The position numbers were made by a program, and so were the translations under genes. This document shows, in pieces, positions 1 through 9,047 of a stretch of 44,954 bases of DNA. This DNA comes from Myxococcales bacterium (GTDB lineage Bacteria; Myxococcota_A; Polyangia; Fen-1088): the NCBI GenBank assembly GCA_003157775.1, contig PMKP01000190.1, positions 1 through 44,954 on the forward strand. Reading direction: 5' to 3'. The notes beneath the pieces were generated by a model, which was not told the origin of the DNA, did no database searches, and saw only the letters and a program-made list of their open reading frames with translations. The stretch's first letter is position 1; each line of letters begins with the position of its first letter.

Positions 1-293
1 GCCTTCCACGGCAGCTCGGCCGGGGACTTGGCACTGACGACCTTGATCTCCTTGCCATCGACCAGAAGGATGTCGGCGTCCTTGTCAGGGACCGACTTCT
101 TCGAGCCGACTTGACCTTCGAACTTGCCCTGGGTCGAGTCGTACTTGAGCAGGTAGGCGAGGTTGTCCGCTGGGACGATATCGCCCACGGCGACAACTTC
201 GAAATCCTTGCCGAACAGCTTCTGGCTGTACAGCGCGCGGAATATCAGTCTACCGATGCGTCCAAAACCGTTGATTGCGATTCGAGTGGCCAT
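1..293 (-). CDS. gap: Glyceraldehyde-3-phosphate dehydrogenase, N-terminal part (cut by the window edge)
   Basis: This is the first 97 codons of GAPDH, the glycolytic enzyme that oxidises glyceraldehyde-3-phosphate to 1,3-bisphosphoglycerate with NAD. The protein opens with [20 protein letters not shown], the family's NAD-binding GxGxxG stretch, and continues with [16 protein letters not shown], which is typical of the Rossmann domain. The catalytic Cys and His lie beyond the window edge. The ATG at 293-291 is preceded by an AGGAG-type ribosome site. It is divergent from queG across about 150 bases. Family assignment is secure; the isoform cannot be judged from this fragment. Confidence 0.95.
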   Translation of the reverse strand, partial: MATRIAINGFGRIGRLIFRALYSQKLFGKDFEVVAVGDIVPADNLAYLLKYDSTQGKFEGQVGSKKSVPDKDADILLVDGKEIKVVSAKSPAELPWK

Positions 294-446
294 CTTTTCT
301 TGCTCCTCTATGCGGCGCCGAGGCGCCATGTGGTCCCCGCCCTACCCGCCTCTGTTCGCGCGGAATGTAGCACAGGTTGGGCGCGCGCGAGTCAACGGTT
401 TTGTCGCGGTTGGCCTACGTCGTAGCGGGCGGCATACTTGCGTTCC

Positions 447-1472
447 ATGTCGCCGCCCGTGCTCTCCGCCGACGCCGTAGTCGCTGCCGCGCGGGCATGC
501 CGGTTCACGCTTGTAGGGGTGGCGCCGGCGGCTCCCCTTGACCCGGCGCCCTTTCTCCACTGGCTGGCCGCGGGCTGGGGCTCCGGGCTCTCGGCCATGC
601 ATAGGCGCGTGGCGCAGCGGCTGGATCCTGGGGCCATCGTGCCCGGCGCACGCAGCGTGATCGCGCTGGGAATTCCCTACGGGGCGGGGGACGAGACGGC
701 TAGCCAGCCCGAGCTTCCGGTGATCGCCCGATATGCGCGCGGTCGCGACTACCACCTGGCGCATCGCGACCGCATGCGCGCCCTGCGCCGCCGCTTGCTG
801 GAGATGGACCCGACGGTGAACACCTACGCTTGCGTTGACGCGGGCGTGGCCATGGAAAAGGCGTGGGCCGAGCGCGCGGGTCTGGGGTGGATCGGAAAGC
901 ACGGCGTCCTGGTCAGCCGGCAGCACGGCTCGTGGTTCACCCTGAGCGTGATGGTGATTGACCGCAGCCTCGATCGCTACCACCAGCCTCACCCCCGCTT
1001 GTGCGGCGATTGCGACCTCTGCCTGCGCGCCTGTCCGACCGGCGCGTTCCCCTTGCCCGGCGTGGTCGACGCACGGCTATGCCTTTCCTGTCAAACCGTG
1101 GAAAACCACGAGTCGATCCCGGTCGCGCTTCGTGCAGCACTGGCCGGACGGGCGTTCGGCTGCGACGTCTGCCAGGAAGCCTGCCCGTACAATCACAGCG
1201 GGCTGCCTCCTGGCGATCCCCGGCAGGCGCCGCGCCCGCTCGGGCTCATGTCGGCAGCGAAGATTGCCACCCTCACTCGCGACGAGTTTATCCGCCTGTC
1301 TGCCGGCACCCCTATGGCGCGCGCGGGCTATCATGGTTTGCGCCGCAACGCCGCCCTGGCGCTGGGCTCCGATGCGCGGCCCAGCGCCCGCGCCGCGCTC
1401 GAGCAGCTCAGCCGCGACGCCAGCCCCATCGTCAGTGAGGCTGCGCAGTGGGCCCTCGGGTACGGCAAGTAG
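447..1472 (+). CDS. queG: Epoxyqueuosine reductase
   Basis: QueG catalyses the last step of queuosine synthesis, reducing epoxyqueuosine in tRNA with cobalamin and two 4Fe-4S clusters. The protein (about 341 residues) has the CGDCDLCLRACPTGAF ferredoxin motif and a second cysteine set, CLSC followed by CDVCQEACPYN, supplying eight cluster ligands. The upstream GLGWIGKHGVLVS segment matches the family's cobalamin and active-site region, and the C-terminal 60 residues look like the HEAT-like tail. Length is normal for the shorter QueG form. ATG 447 is preferred; a TTG at 438 in the same frame is possible. It is convergent with folD. Confidence 0.93.
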   Translation: MSPPVLSADAVVAAARACRFTLVGVAPAAPLDPAPFLHWLAAGWGSGLSAMHRRVAQRLDPGAIVPGARSVIALGIPYGAGDETASQPELPVIARYARGRDYHLAHRDRMRALRRRLLEMDPTVNTYACVDAGVAMEKAWAERAGLGWIGKHGVLVSRQHGSWFTLSVMVIDRSLDRYHQPHPRLCGDCDLCLRACPTGAFPLPGVVDARLCLSCQTVENHESIPVALRAALAGRAFGCDVCQEACPYNHSGLPPGDPRQAPRPLGLMSAAKIATLTRDEFIRLSAGTPMARAGYHGLRRNAALALGSDARPSARAALEQLSRDASPIVSEAAQWALGYGK

Positions 1473-1541
1473 ACTGCGGGCGCATGGGCACGCACACATC
1501 GCATTCGAAGTGGCCCGTGTCCGCTTCGATTCCAGCGGCCG

Positions 1542-2399
1542 TCAACCGCCAGCAGCGCGCCGACGGGCCGATTCCAGCGTATTGGCCAGCAGCATGGCGA
1601 TGGTCATGGGCCCTACGCCTCCCGGTACTGGCGTGATGGCGCCCGCGCGCTCAACCGCGGCTGCAAATTCCACGTCGCCTACCAGCTTGCCACTCGGCAA
1701 GCGATTCATTCCCACATCGATCACGGTGGCACCCGGCTTGATCCAGGCGCCGCGGATCATTTCGGCCTTGCCGATGGCCGCCACCAGGATATCCGCCGTG
1801 CCGATCACGCCGGGCAAGTCTTTGGTCTTGGAATGGCAAATGGTCACCGTGGCGTCAGCCGCAGTCAGCAACACCGCGACCGGTTTGCCCACGATGTTCG
1901 AGCGGCCCACCACCACTGCGCTGGCACCGCGCACGGGCGTTCCAGCCTCTTCGATCAGTTTCATGATCCCGTAGGGCGTGCAGGCGATGAAACGTGGTTC
2001 ACCGATGAGCAGACGACCCAGGTTCTCGGGGTGAAAACCGTCCACGTCCTTGGCCGGATCGATGGACAACAGGATGCGCTTGCTGTCAATGTGAGGTGGC
2101 AGTGGCACTTGCACGAGAACCCCGTCGACGGTGCGATCGGCACAGAGCGTCCGCACCAGGTCGAGGAGTTGGGCCTCCGAAGTGGTGGCGGGCAGGTGGT
2201 GGTCCAGGCAGCGATACCCAGCCTCGGCCAGCGCCTTGGTCTTGTTGCGCACGTAGATCTGCGACCCCGGATCCTCACCCACCAGGATCACCGCCAGTGC
2301 GGGCTGGAAACCCCGTTCGTGGAGTTTCTTTGCCTCAACCGCAAGTTCGCCGCGAATGCGAGCCGCTAGTGCTTTCCCGTCGATGATCTTGGCTGCCAT
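1542..2399 (-). CDS. folD: Bifunctional methylene-tetrahydrofolate dehydrogenase / methenyl-tetrahydrofolate cyclohydrolase
   Basis: FolD interconverts 5,10-methylene-, 5,10-methenyl- and 10-formyl-tetrahydrofolate in the cytosol, feeding purine synthesis and initiator tRNA formylation. The 285-residue length is standard. Visible signatures are [16 protein letters not shown] with the catalytic Lys, [30 protein letters not shown], the nucleotide-binding [14 protein letters not shown] and the C-terminal [16 protein letters not shown]. The ATG at 2399 has an AAAGGA-like site upstream. It is divergent from the propeller-like gene at 2573 and convergent with queG. Confidence 0.96.
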   Translation of the reverse strand: MAAKIIDGKALAARIRGELAVEAKKLHERGFQPALAVILVGEDPGSQIYVRNKTKALAEAGYRCLDHHLPATTSEAQLLDLVRTLCADRTVDGVLVQVPLPPHIDSKRILLSIDPAKDVDGFHPENLGRLLIGEPRFIACTPYGIMKLIEEAGTPVRGASAVVVGRSNIVGKPVAVLLTAADATVTICHSKTKDLPGVIGTADILVAAIGKAEMIRGAWIKPGATVIDVGMNRLPSGKLVGDVEFAAAVERAGAITPVPGGVGPMTIAMLLANTLESARRRAAGG

Positions 2400-2572
2400 G
2401 ATGATCCTTTGGTCTCTGCGCCTATCACGTTTGGTTCAAGCCATGCAATGCCGATATTCGGACGCTCCTGTCCGTGACTTGCCCGGCTGGCGCGAGCCCC
2501 GGACGGCCAGCACTGCGCGCGCTGCTCTTCTGTGCTTTTTTTTGCGGCACAGCCGTTGCTTTGAGCGGGCGC

Positions 2573-4435
2573 ATGCATCTGCCAGGTCGGTATTTCGTCT
2601 CCCATCTCATCGCGCTTCTTGCGTGTCTTGCAGAATCGCCTTCAGCAGCAGCCTGGTCGCTGGCGCTGGCTGGTCGAGTCGAACGGGTGGCGGCCGCCGG
2701 GGATCGGCTGGCTGCTCTGCGCGGCGGAACGGTCATCCTGCTGCGCGAGGACGGCACGCCTTTGGGCCGGGTAGAGGACGTCGAAACGCCGCCCACCCAT
2801 CACAAGTCGCGCATCAGCGCCCACGATGAGGAGGACGTCCTCGATTTTCTCGGCATAGATGAAAGCGAGCAGGACAGCGCCTGGGTCGAGGACGAGCTGA
2901 ACGATGAAAGCACTCTGTCTGAACGCCGCGCGATGCGAGGTGGACAATCCGGCCGCGCCTCGTCCCGCGCGGGTCTTGCGCCCGCCATCGCGGCAGCGGG
3001 GCAGGAGATCTGGATTGCCAACGGGCGTGGCCTGTGGCAATTGCCAGCCGAAGGCGATCTCGTGCACGTGGCCAGCCGCGAATTCGCCGCGTCGGCGCTG
3101 GCTGCTGGCCCTGGCCACCGGCTTCTTCTGGCTTCCGGGAATCAGGTCTGGCTTGTGTCAGAGCCAGATGGCGCCCGCCGCGTTCTCTTCACCGTCGCGT
3201 CTTTGCAGCACGTGGCGCTCTCCTTGTCCGGCCAGCGCATGGCATGGGCCGACCGCACACAGGTGTTGTGGAGCGACAGCATCGACGAAGTGCCTGGCCG
3301 AGCCCTACCCTTGCCCGAACCACTCACCGACGCAAAGTTCTGCGGCGAGACCCTTTTGCTCCTGTCGCGTGGCGGCCTGGCGGTTCTGTCTCCCGAAGGT
3401 GTGCCTGAACGGTACTCGGCGCAACTTGCCGCGCGGCACATGGCTTGTCCCGCTGACGGTGTCGGTCCTTGGCTGGCCGCAGGGCCGGACCTGCTCCTGT
3501 CGTACGACGAGGGTCGCACATGGTCGTCGCTGCCCATCCCCCGCGGCACGCGTGCCCTCGATGCCGCCATGGGGGATCACTTCCTGTGGTTGGCGACCGA
3601 CAAGGGGCTCTATTGCTCTTCGCCGGATCAGCCAATGGCTGGCGATTTGGTTTCCAACCCCGGAGATCAACCTGGCCCGCGTCTCGTCGGATCGCGCGAA
3701 GCACCTTGGTGGGCGACACGGCTGCCCCGTCTGACGGTACGGGCCGGGGCGGCTTTCGCTGCTGGCCAACGTGAGTATCAGACCGTCGCCCTTGCCAGTT
3801 TCCCCCTCGATGCGGCGCCGGAACGCACCGTGCTGGTGGCTGATAGCGACGAAGCTCCATCTCCACCCGTGAACCGGCCCGTTGACTTGAGCATTCCAGC
3901 CGACGCCGAGGCGGATTGCCTGGTCGTGGCGCGTGCCAAGGCTGTGGCGTTGGCTTTGGTGGAGCCGGAACGGGGCCGGTCGTATGTGAACCGGGCGAGC
4001 CACGCGGCCTGGTTACCGGAGATCCGTTTGCGCGTGGATCGGCGCCTTGGACGCAGTGAGTCCTTGGATCAGCCTTCTACCTCCACATCCATCACTTCCC
4101 CTCTTGGGGTGGACACCGTGGATGACGTACGATACGAAGCGCGAGTCACCTGGGACCTGGCCAAGCTGGTCTTCAGCAGTGACGAACTCGCTGCCCAAGC
4201 ACAGACGATCCACATGGCTGAAATCAGACGCGACATCGAAGTCACTCTGAGCCGGCTCTACTTCGAGCGACGGCGTCTGGGGCTGGAGCGGCTGCCTGCA
4301 GGCCCAGGGGAGCGAACGGTTGCGTTGCGGCGGGAGTTGCGCCTGCGCGAGATCGAATCCGAACTGGACGCCCTATCGGGCGGTGCTTTCTCGCAGTGCA
4401 CCGCCGGACGGACATCCGCGCAAGGAGGCCCATGA
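2573..4435 (+). CDS. Secreted beta-propeller-like protein of unknown function
   Basis: I do not recognise a named family. ATG 2573 is chosen because it gives a clean signal peptide (MHLPGRYFVSHLIALLACLA, then ESPSAAA); an upstream TTG-type start in the same frame would extend it by 33 residues. The middle (about residues 170-370) has repeating hydrophobic strands with SYDEGRTWSSLPIP, an Asp-box-like BNR motif, followed by FLWLATDKGLYCS, which suggests a YCF48-like propeller. The last 130 residues differ: AWLPEIRLRVDRRLGR, then RYEARVTWDLAKLVFSSDE and a charged helix, resembling outer-membrane-associated strand/helix segments. It ends by overlapping the PilZ gene start. Envelope location is inferred. 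Confidence 0.75.
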   Translation: MHLPGRYFVSHLIALLACLAESPSAAAWSLALAGRVERVAAAGDRLAALRGGTVILLREDGTPLGRVEDVETPPTHHKSRISAHDEEDVLDFLGIDESEQDSAWVEDELNDESTLSERRAMRGGQSGRASSRAGLAPAIAAAGQEIWIANGRGLWQLPAEGDLVHVASREFAASALAAGPGHRLLLASGNQVWLVSEPDGARRVLFTVASLQHVALSLSGQRMAWADRTQVLWSDSIDEVPGRALPLPEPLTDAKFCGETLLLLSRGGLAVLSPEGVPERYSAQLAARHMACPADGVGPWLAAGPDLLLSYDEGRTWSSLPIPRGTRALDAAMGDHFLWLATDKGLYCSSPDQPMAGDLVSNPGDQPGPRLVGSREAPWWATRLPRLTVRAGAAFAAGQREYQTVALASFPLDAAPERTVLVADSDEAPSPPVNRPVDLSIPADAEADCLVVARAKAVALALVEPERGRSYVNRASHAAWLPEIRLRVDRRLGRSESLDQPSTSTSITSPLGVDTVDDVRYEARVTWDLAKLVFSSDELAAQAQTIHMAEIRRDIEVTLSRLYFERRRLGLERLPAGPGERTVALRRELRLREIESELDALSGGAFSQCTAGRTSAQGGP

Positions 4436-4878
4436 CGGAGGATCTGCGCCGCCATCCACGATTCAGTGTCGACGTTCAGGCCAACGTGCGGACCGGCGAC
4501 GGCCGCAAGCTGCCCGCACGCACGCGCGACCTTTCCCGCTCCGGCATGTGTATCATCACGACCAATTCGCTCGCCCAGCGCGACGAGTTGCTGATCGATC
4601 TCATCCTGCTCTTCGGCCCGTCCTCCGTGTCCGAGCCGCTGCCACTGCGGGCCCGCGTGGTGTGGTGCACGCCCATATCCCAGGCATTCCAGATAGGCGC
4701 CATGTTCGAGAAGCTCAGCAAGACCGAGCAGTCGTTCCTCGACATGTTCCTGCGCTATCTCGACGGAACCATCTTGCCTGCGGGGGCCGAAGTCGGATCA
4801 GTGGGCGAGCCATCAGAGTCCGGGCCAACCCCAGCCGAACCTCCGCCGGAAATCAAAGACGATCCGTTCCGTCGGTGA
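4432..4878 (+). CDS. PilZ-domain protein (probable c-di-GMP binder)
   Basis: A 148-residue protein that is essentially one PilZ domain with a disordered Pro/Glu-rich tail. The signature RRHPRF (RxxxR) occurs near residue 6, and the D/NxSxxG motif appears as DLSRSGM near residue 36, both of which bind cyclic di-GMP in the family. Its ATG overlaps the preceding gene's TGA (ATGA) and has a perfect AGGAGG at 4423-4428, so it is probably translationally coupled to the propeller-like gene. The partner and output are unknown. It may link c-di-GMP to an envelope function of the upstream protein. Confidence 0.87.
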   Translation: MTEDLRRHPRFSVDVQANVRTGDGRKLPARTRDLSRSGMCIITTNSLAQRDELLIDLILLFGPSSVSEPLPLRARVVWCTPISQAFQIGAMFEKLSKTEQSFLDMFLRYLDGTILPAGAEVGSVGEPSESGPTPAEPPPEIKDDPFRR

Positions 4879-4890
4879 GACCGCCGATTT

Positions 4891-6447
4891 CTAACCCGCG
4901 ACTCGCCGGATGATCGCGGCGGCCACCTTCGCGCCATCCAGGGCTGAGCTGACAATGCCCCCTGCGTAGCCAGCGCCCTCCCCGGCGGGATACAGGCCCG
5001 CGAGCGCCGGGGATTCCAGGGTCGTCGGATCGCGCAGGATGCGAACCGGGGCGCTGGTGCGGGTCTCGGCCGCGACCAGCAGGGCCTGTGGGTGAACGAA
5101 TCCGGGCAAACGGCAGCCGATGGCGGACAAGCCTTCGCGCAGGGCCTCGGTAATGAAGGCGGGGAAGACATCATCCAAACTGGCGGGTTCGACACCGGGG
5201 CGGTAGCTCGACTCGGGCAGGCCGTCGCTGCGGCTGCGGTGGAGGAAATCGACCGCCCGCTCTACCGGGGCACGAAAGCCGCCGCCGCCGCGCTCGAACG
5301 CCGCCGCTTCGATGCGGCGCTGGAAGTCGATTCCGGCCAGAAAACCCTGCGCCTCCGGGCCGAAATCCGAGCCAGCCACCGTCACCACCAGCGCCGCGTT
5401 GGCAAAGGGCGAGCTGCGCTTGGCCAGGCTCATGCCGTTGACCACCAAGCCACCCAACTCCGTGGCCGCGGGCACGATCCAGCCGCCGGGACACATGCAG
5501 AAGCTGTACACGCCACGGCCCGCGCTGCAAGCGCGGACCTCATAAAACGCGGGCGGCAGGCGCGGATGTTCGGCGGCTCGACCGTACTGGAGACGGTCTA
5601 TGACCGACTGCGGGTGCTCGATGCGAACCCCTACAGCGATGTCCTTGCGCTGCAGTGCCAGATGGGCCGCCGCGGCCCAGGTGTACACGTCGCGGGCCGA
5701 GTGCCCGGGCGCCAACACGACCAGATCGGCAGGAATTTCCCCTGCGCTTGTCTGCACCGCGCGGATTCGCCCTTGCTCTTCGCGTACGCCCATGAACCGG
5801 CAGTCGAAGTGGTAGCGCACGCCCAGGCCCTGCAGACGTGCGCGCAACGCCTCCAGCAGCTTGGGCAGAAGGTTCGATCCAATGTGCGGCCGAGCATCGA
5901 TGGTGATGTCGGCCGGCGCTCCCAGGGCCACAAGGTCGGCCAGCACGCCGGCAACTCCGACGCGGTCCTTGCAGCGCGTGTAGAGTTTTCCGTCAGAGTA
6001 GGTGCCCGCGCCGCCTTCACCGAAACAGTAGTTGGATTGGGGGTTGAGTTGCCCGCGGTGAAGGCTGGCCAGGTCTGCTCGCCGCGGTCCCACCGGCTTG
6101 CCTCGTTCGAGAATCGTCGAGGCCACACCGGCCTCGGCCAGGCGCAAGGCCGCCCAGGCGCCTGCAGGGCCAGAGCCCACGATCACCACCCGTGGCACCG
6201 GAACAGCGATGGGCCACGCCGGCCGTGCCGGACGCGTCCGCGGCTGGGCAAAACTCTCACCTGCGCTCGCGACTTCGACCCGCATGCGATAGCCGAGCCG
6301 ACGCTCCTTGCGGGCATCGAGCGAGCGGCGCAAGACGCGAACCTCGGCGATGCGAGTTTCCGCCCAACCCAAAGCACGCGCCACGATGGTTCGCAGAGAA
6401 TCGTCCAGCGCTTCCAGTGAAACGAAGATGTCGACGATTTCGCTCAT
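4891..6447 (-). CDS. FAD-dependent dehydrogenase of the COG2509 type
   Basis: An uncharacterised FAD-dependent oxidoreductase of about 518 residues. After an N-terminal domain of about 90 residues (RKERRLGYRMRVEV), the Rossmann motif VVIVGSGPAGAWAALRLAEA binds FAD. Next come a family-typical GEGGAGTYSDGKLYTR segment, the VVLAPGHSARDVY strand and the C-terminal GLYPAGEGAGYAGGIVSSA, which closes the FAD site. The protein lacks a signal peptide. ATG 6447 is preferred because the N-terminus (MSEIVDIFVSL) then matches the domain start; an upstream in-frame start at 6543 would add 32 residues of low-quality sequence. The substrate is unknown. It is convergent with the PilZ gene, 12 bases away. Confidence 0.88.
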   Translation of the reverse strand: MSEIVDIFVSLEALDDSLRTIVARALGWAETRIAEVRVLRRSLDARKERRLGYRMRVEVASAGESFAQPRTRPARPAWPIAVPVPRVVIVGSGPAGAWAALRLAEAGVASTILERGKPVGPRRADLASLHRGQLNPQSNYCFGEGGAGTYSDGKLYTRCKDRVGVAGVLADLVALGAPADITIDARPHIGSNLLPKLLEALRARLQGLGVRYHFDCRFMGVREEQGRIRAVQTSAGEIPADLVVLAPGHSARDVYTWAAAAHLALQRKDIAVGVRIEHPQSVIDRLQYGRAAEHPRLPPAFYEVRACSAGRGVYSFCMCPGGWIVPAATELGGLVVNGMSLAKRSSPFANAALVVTVAGSDFGPEAQGFLAGIDFQRRIEAAAFERGGGGFRAPVERAVDFLHRSRSDGLPESSYRPGVEPASLDDVFPAFITEALREGLSAIGCRLPGFVHPQALLVAAETRTSAPVRILRDPTTLESPALAGLYPAGEGAGYAGGIVSSALDGAKVAAAIIRRVAG

Positions 6448-6657
6448 GGGCTTCGGCGAGGAGCCGCGTTCACGTAATGAGAGATCATTCGCGCTTGCTA
6501 CGCGCAAGAATTTTCTTACTTGACTGGAGGAAGATCGCACCATAAGAATTCAAGTTTCGACCATACAAAACCGTTCCTGGCCCGCTGCTGGCGGGCTCGT
6601 GAACTCGGCCGGATTGCCCAGGTCGCCAAAAAAATCCACAAGTCGCGAGGATTCGCC

Positions 6658-7569
6658 TTGTTGTCTCGAATCGGTCAAAACCCACCCCGTGGCGCCGTCG
6701 CCGTCTTCGCCGGCGCGATGGCGTTCCCTGCGGCCCTGCCGGCCCGGGTGGTCCCGCGCACCGAGATCCACACGCCAGTCGTTGCATCCTCCTCTCCCGG
6801 GCAGCCCGAGCGGGGCATGCCCACCCAGGATTGTCTGGCCAACACCATTTGTGCGGTCAAGGATCGCGTGCGCTGGCGCGTGCCCGCGTGGAAGCCAGCG
6901 TTCTGCCAGAAAATCGCTCACGCCGTACTGGAATCCGCCGAGCGCTATCAGATACCGCCGGCTCTGATCCTGGCGGTCATGATCAACGAGAGCGACATGA
7001 ACGAGGCCACCTTCCGTATCACCGTACGCAACCGAGCCATCTATGCGAAAGACGGCGGCCTCATGGGAATCCGTTGCATCGTCGACAAGCAGGGCCACTG
7101 TAGCAACGGGCATGTGCGGGGCATGCGATGGAAAGAAGTGATGGACCCAGCGACCAACATCGCACTCGGTGCGCGCGAGCTGGCCCACTACCGCGATGGT
7201 GGCGGCGTGACCAAGCTGACGGTGCGTACGCGCGATAGCAAGGGCCGGCTAGTGGTTCGCCAGAAGCATGTCCCTTGTGCCCACAAGAACCACGCATACT
7301 GGGCCCACTACAACCACGGCCCACACTACATCGATCACGGGCCAGCCCGGCACTATCCCCATCACATCGGTGTTCTGTACTACGCCCTGGCCCGGGCGAT
7401 GGGCGTCGACACCACAGAGGTCACCACCACCCGTCTCACCGTGAACGATCCCGGCCGGCGCCCGCGCACCTTCGACCATCCCGTGGAGGCGCGCTACCAA
7501 AAACTCTGTCAGGCCATCCGCGATTCGAAGTCGGCGTGTGCCGGCGTGACCACGGCTGTGCTCCACTAA
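6658..7569 (+). CDS. Exported lytic transglycosylase-like protein (SLT fold)
   Basis: A probable peptidoglycan-cleaving enzyme. IPPALILAVMINESDMNEAT resembles the SLT catalytic helix with its conserved Glu, and GLMGIRC corresponds to the family's GLMQ-type motif. The N-terminus carries a signal-peptide-like stretch (GAVAVFAGAMAFPAALPA). No ATG precedes the domain. TTG 6658 is chosen because GAGG at 6647-6650 lies seven bases upstream; the frame is open back to TTG 6520. A His-rich segment (about residues 207-238, ten His) follows the domain core and may bind metal. The stop codon sits at the edge of a long palindrome. Function is inferred from the fold; the start is uncertain. Confidence 0.75.
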   Translation: MLSRIGQNPPRGAVAVFAGAMAFPAALPARVVPRTEIHTPVVASSSPGQPERGMPTQDCLANTICAVKDRVRWRVPAWKPAFCQKIAHAVLESAERYQIPPALILAVMINESDMNEATFRITVRNRAIYAKDGGLMGIRCIVDKQGHCSNGHVRGMRWKEVMDPATNIALGARELAHYRDGGGVTKLTVRTRDSKGRLVVRQKHVPCAHKNHAYWAHYNHGPHYIDHGPARHYPHHIGVLYYALARAMGVDTTEVTTTRLTVNDPGRRPRTFDHPVEARYQKLCQAIRDSKSACAGVTTAVLH

Positions 7570-7731
7570 GAGCGTGTTCAAGAAGTCAGGACCGAGCCGG
7601 GCGGAGCGCCGCGGGGCCGGATGCAAGGAGCAGCGAGCGCCGAATACTGGATGTATTCAAGCGAGCGGCGACGCCGCAGACGGCCCCGCGCCGCCCGCAC
7701 GGCGACGCGGAGGACTTCTTGAACACGCTCT
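7569..7731. repeat. 163-bp palindromic REP/MITE-like element between convergent genes
   Basis: The ends are perfect 19-bp inverted repeats (AGAGCGTGTTCAAGAAGTC at 7569-7587 and its complement at 7713-7731). The interior continues as an imperfect GC-rich palindrome, with a central GAATAC/GTATTC inverted pair around 7652-7669. The left end overlaps the stop codon of the transglycosylase gene and the right end lies three bases from the stop of the opposite gene. It encodes nothing. It could fold into a long hairpin and act as a bidirectional terminator, or it could be a non-autonomous mobile element. Confidence 0.85.
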
Positions 7732-7734
7732 AAA

Positions 7735-8340
7735 CTAAGTCTTCGGGGTCAGCGTCATCTTCTGCGCCACCACCACCGGTTCGCCGCCGAAGGTCGGGAA
7801 CTTCCAGCGCATCGCCGCGGTCTGAAAACACGACGTCATGTCGGAATCGAACGACGGCTTGATGTTGACTTCCTTCACCGCGCCCGTCGGCTTGATGGTC
7901 AATTCGACGACCAGCGCCAGCCCCGCCTGGTACTGGAGCGCAGAGTTCCGCTTGAGCGCCCGCTCGTAACACACTTGCATGGCCCGTGCATTTTGTTTGA
8001 CCACGCGGCTGGCGTCTTGAGGCTTGAGATCGCCTTTGCCAATAGTGACCTCGTCCCCTTCCCCGCCGCCGTGCCTCTGCTTCCGGAGGTCGGCAATCAG
8101 GTTGATAATCTCGGGATCATTGAGTTGTAGTCGGTTGGGGTTAGCCGCAGCCTCAGCGAGCTGGCGCTTGAGGCCCGCGACCTGATTCTTGAGTTCACTG
8201 ATTTCACTCTTGCACGTCACGACCTTGTCGTTGGCCTCGCTGATCCGGTGGATCGTGTCCTCATCGCCCCCGCCGTTGCATCCGAAGAAGCAGCAAAAAG
8301 CTGCGCCCGCAACAAGGAATCTCGCCGTGCTTCGATTCAT
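7735..8340 (-). CDS. Putative lipoprotein with coiled coil and AgmX/PglI-like C-terminal domain
   Basis: A 201-residue exported protein. The N-terminus (MNRSTARFLVAGAAFCCFFGC) is a signal peptide with an imperfect lipobox ending at Cys21. Residues 35-70 form a predicted coiled coil (VVTCKSEISELKNQVAGLKR). The C-terminal 95 residues (AMQVCYERALKRNSALQY, then LVVELTIKPTGAVKEV and MRWKFPTF) match the TonB-C-like domain that ends myxobacterial AgmX/PglI proteins. The role is unknown; related domains sit in envelope-spanning or motility proteins. ATG 8340 is preferred over an upstream in-frame start at 8394 because the signal peptide begins there. The secreted gene at 8938 lies upstream on the same strand, 58 bases away, so they may be cotranscribed. 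Confidence 0.82.
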   Translation of the reverse strand: MNRSTARFLVAGAAFCCFFGCNGGGDEDTIHRISEANDKVVTCKSEISELKNQVAGLKRQLAEAAANPNRLQLNDPEIINLIADLRKQRHGGGEGDEVTIGKGDLKPQDASRVVKQNARAMQVCYERALKRNSALQYQAGLALVVELTIKPTGAVKEVNIKPSFDSDMTSCFQTAAMRWKFPTFGGEPVVVAQKMTLTPKT

Positions 8341-8398
8341 GTGATGTTCTTTTCCAGACAGTGCGTCCGTCGGCGGCACGGCTGGCGGGATCATTGTG

Positions 8399-8938
8399 TC
8401 AGCGCAGCTTGGCTTCCTCGTCAGAGAACTCGACCTTGCCGCTATAGTTCGGGCCCTTGCCGCGTAGCCAGAATTCGGTACGCGCCAGCACGCGACCGCC
8501 GCGCTCGATGGTCATGCTGTACTTCTTGTTCGTCTCGAACTCGGGTTTGGCTAACTGAATACTCGAAGCGAAGATTCGGCTGGCCTTGTCGCGCATGTAC
8601 TGCTCGTCGCCTGCCACGTAGCGTTGTTGACCGGGGCCAATCTCCCAGAACTTGACCGTGATCTCGTTGTCGTTGAGCGGCCTGGCGAAGAACGCGATGT
8701 ACTCGATCTTCCACACCGCGTGATCATTGCCCTTTTCCTCAACTGGCCAGACCTTGTCGACAGATTGATGGCGCACGGCAGCGACGAACGCGCTCTCCGA
8801 GCCGAATCGGGTCGGCAGCCTGTTTGCTGTGATGATGATTCTTCCCTTGAAGACGTCTTCTGGCTTGGCTGCCTCGGCCCCTGTGGTGAACAACAAGAAG
8901 CAGAGAATGGTCGCTGGAATACGGTACAATTTGGACAT
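8399..8938 (-). CDS. Secreted protein of unknown function
   Basis: A 179-residue protein with a clear Sec signal peptide (MSKLYRIPATILCFLLFTTG, then AEA before AKPEDVFKG). The mature part is predicted to be mostly beta-strand, with ITVKFWEIGPGQQRYVAGDE and SMTIERGGRVLARTEFWLRG, and has no Cys and no recognised domain. The strand pattern resembles small periplasmic domains, but I assign no function. It lies just upstream of the AgmX-like lipoprotein gene on the same strand and is divergent from the Clp-type gene, with 109 bases between the starts, which suggests a periplasmic role alongside the lipoprotein. Confidence 0.75.
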   Translation of the reverse strand: MSKLYRIPATILCFLLFTTGAEAAKPEDVFKGRIIITANRLPTRFGSESAFVAAVRHQSVDKVWPVEEKGNDHAVWKIEYIAFFARPLNDNEITVKFWEIGPGQQRYVAGDEQYMRDKASRIFASSIQLAKPEFETNKKYSMTIERGGRVLARTEFWLRGKGPNYSGKVEFSDEEAKLR

Positions 8939-9047
8939 CGCGGGCCTCGTACGGTGGGTTACCTAGTCTCCCTACTGTAATCGCTTTTCCGCTCGGCTGC
9001 AGAGGGTTTTTTGACGACGCAGCCCACCCTGGTAGCGTGGTTTCTTG

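Noticed and set aside
364-395. Possible gap promoter: TTGACT and TACATT on the minus strand
   Set aside because: The spacer is 20 bases, too long for a confident sigma70 site.
5092-6420. A 442-residue open frame on the plus strand
   Set aside because: It lies antisense to the FAD-enzyme gene, whose motifs are complete. The composition is what a GC-rich gene gives in an opposite frame.
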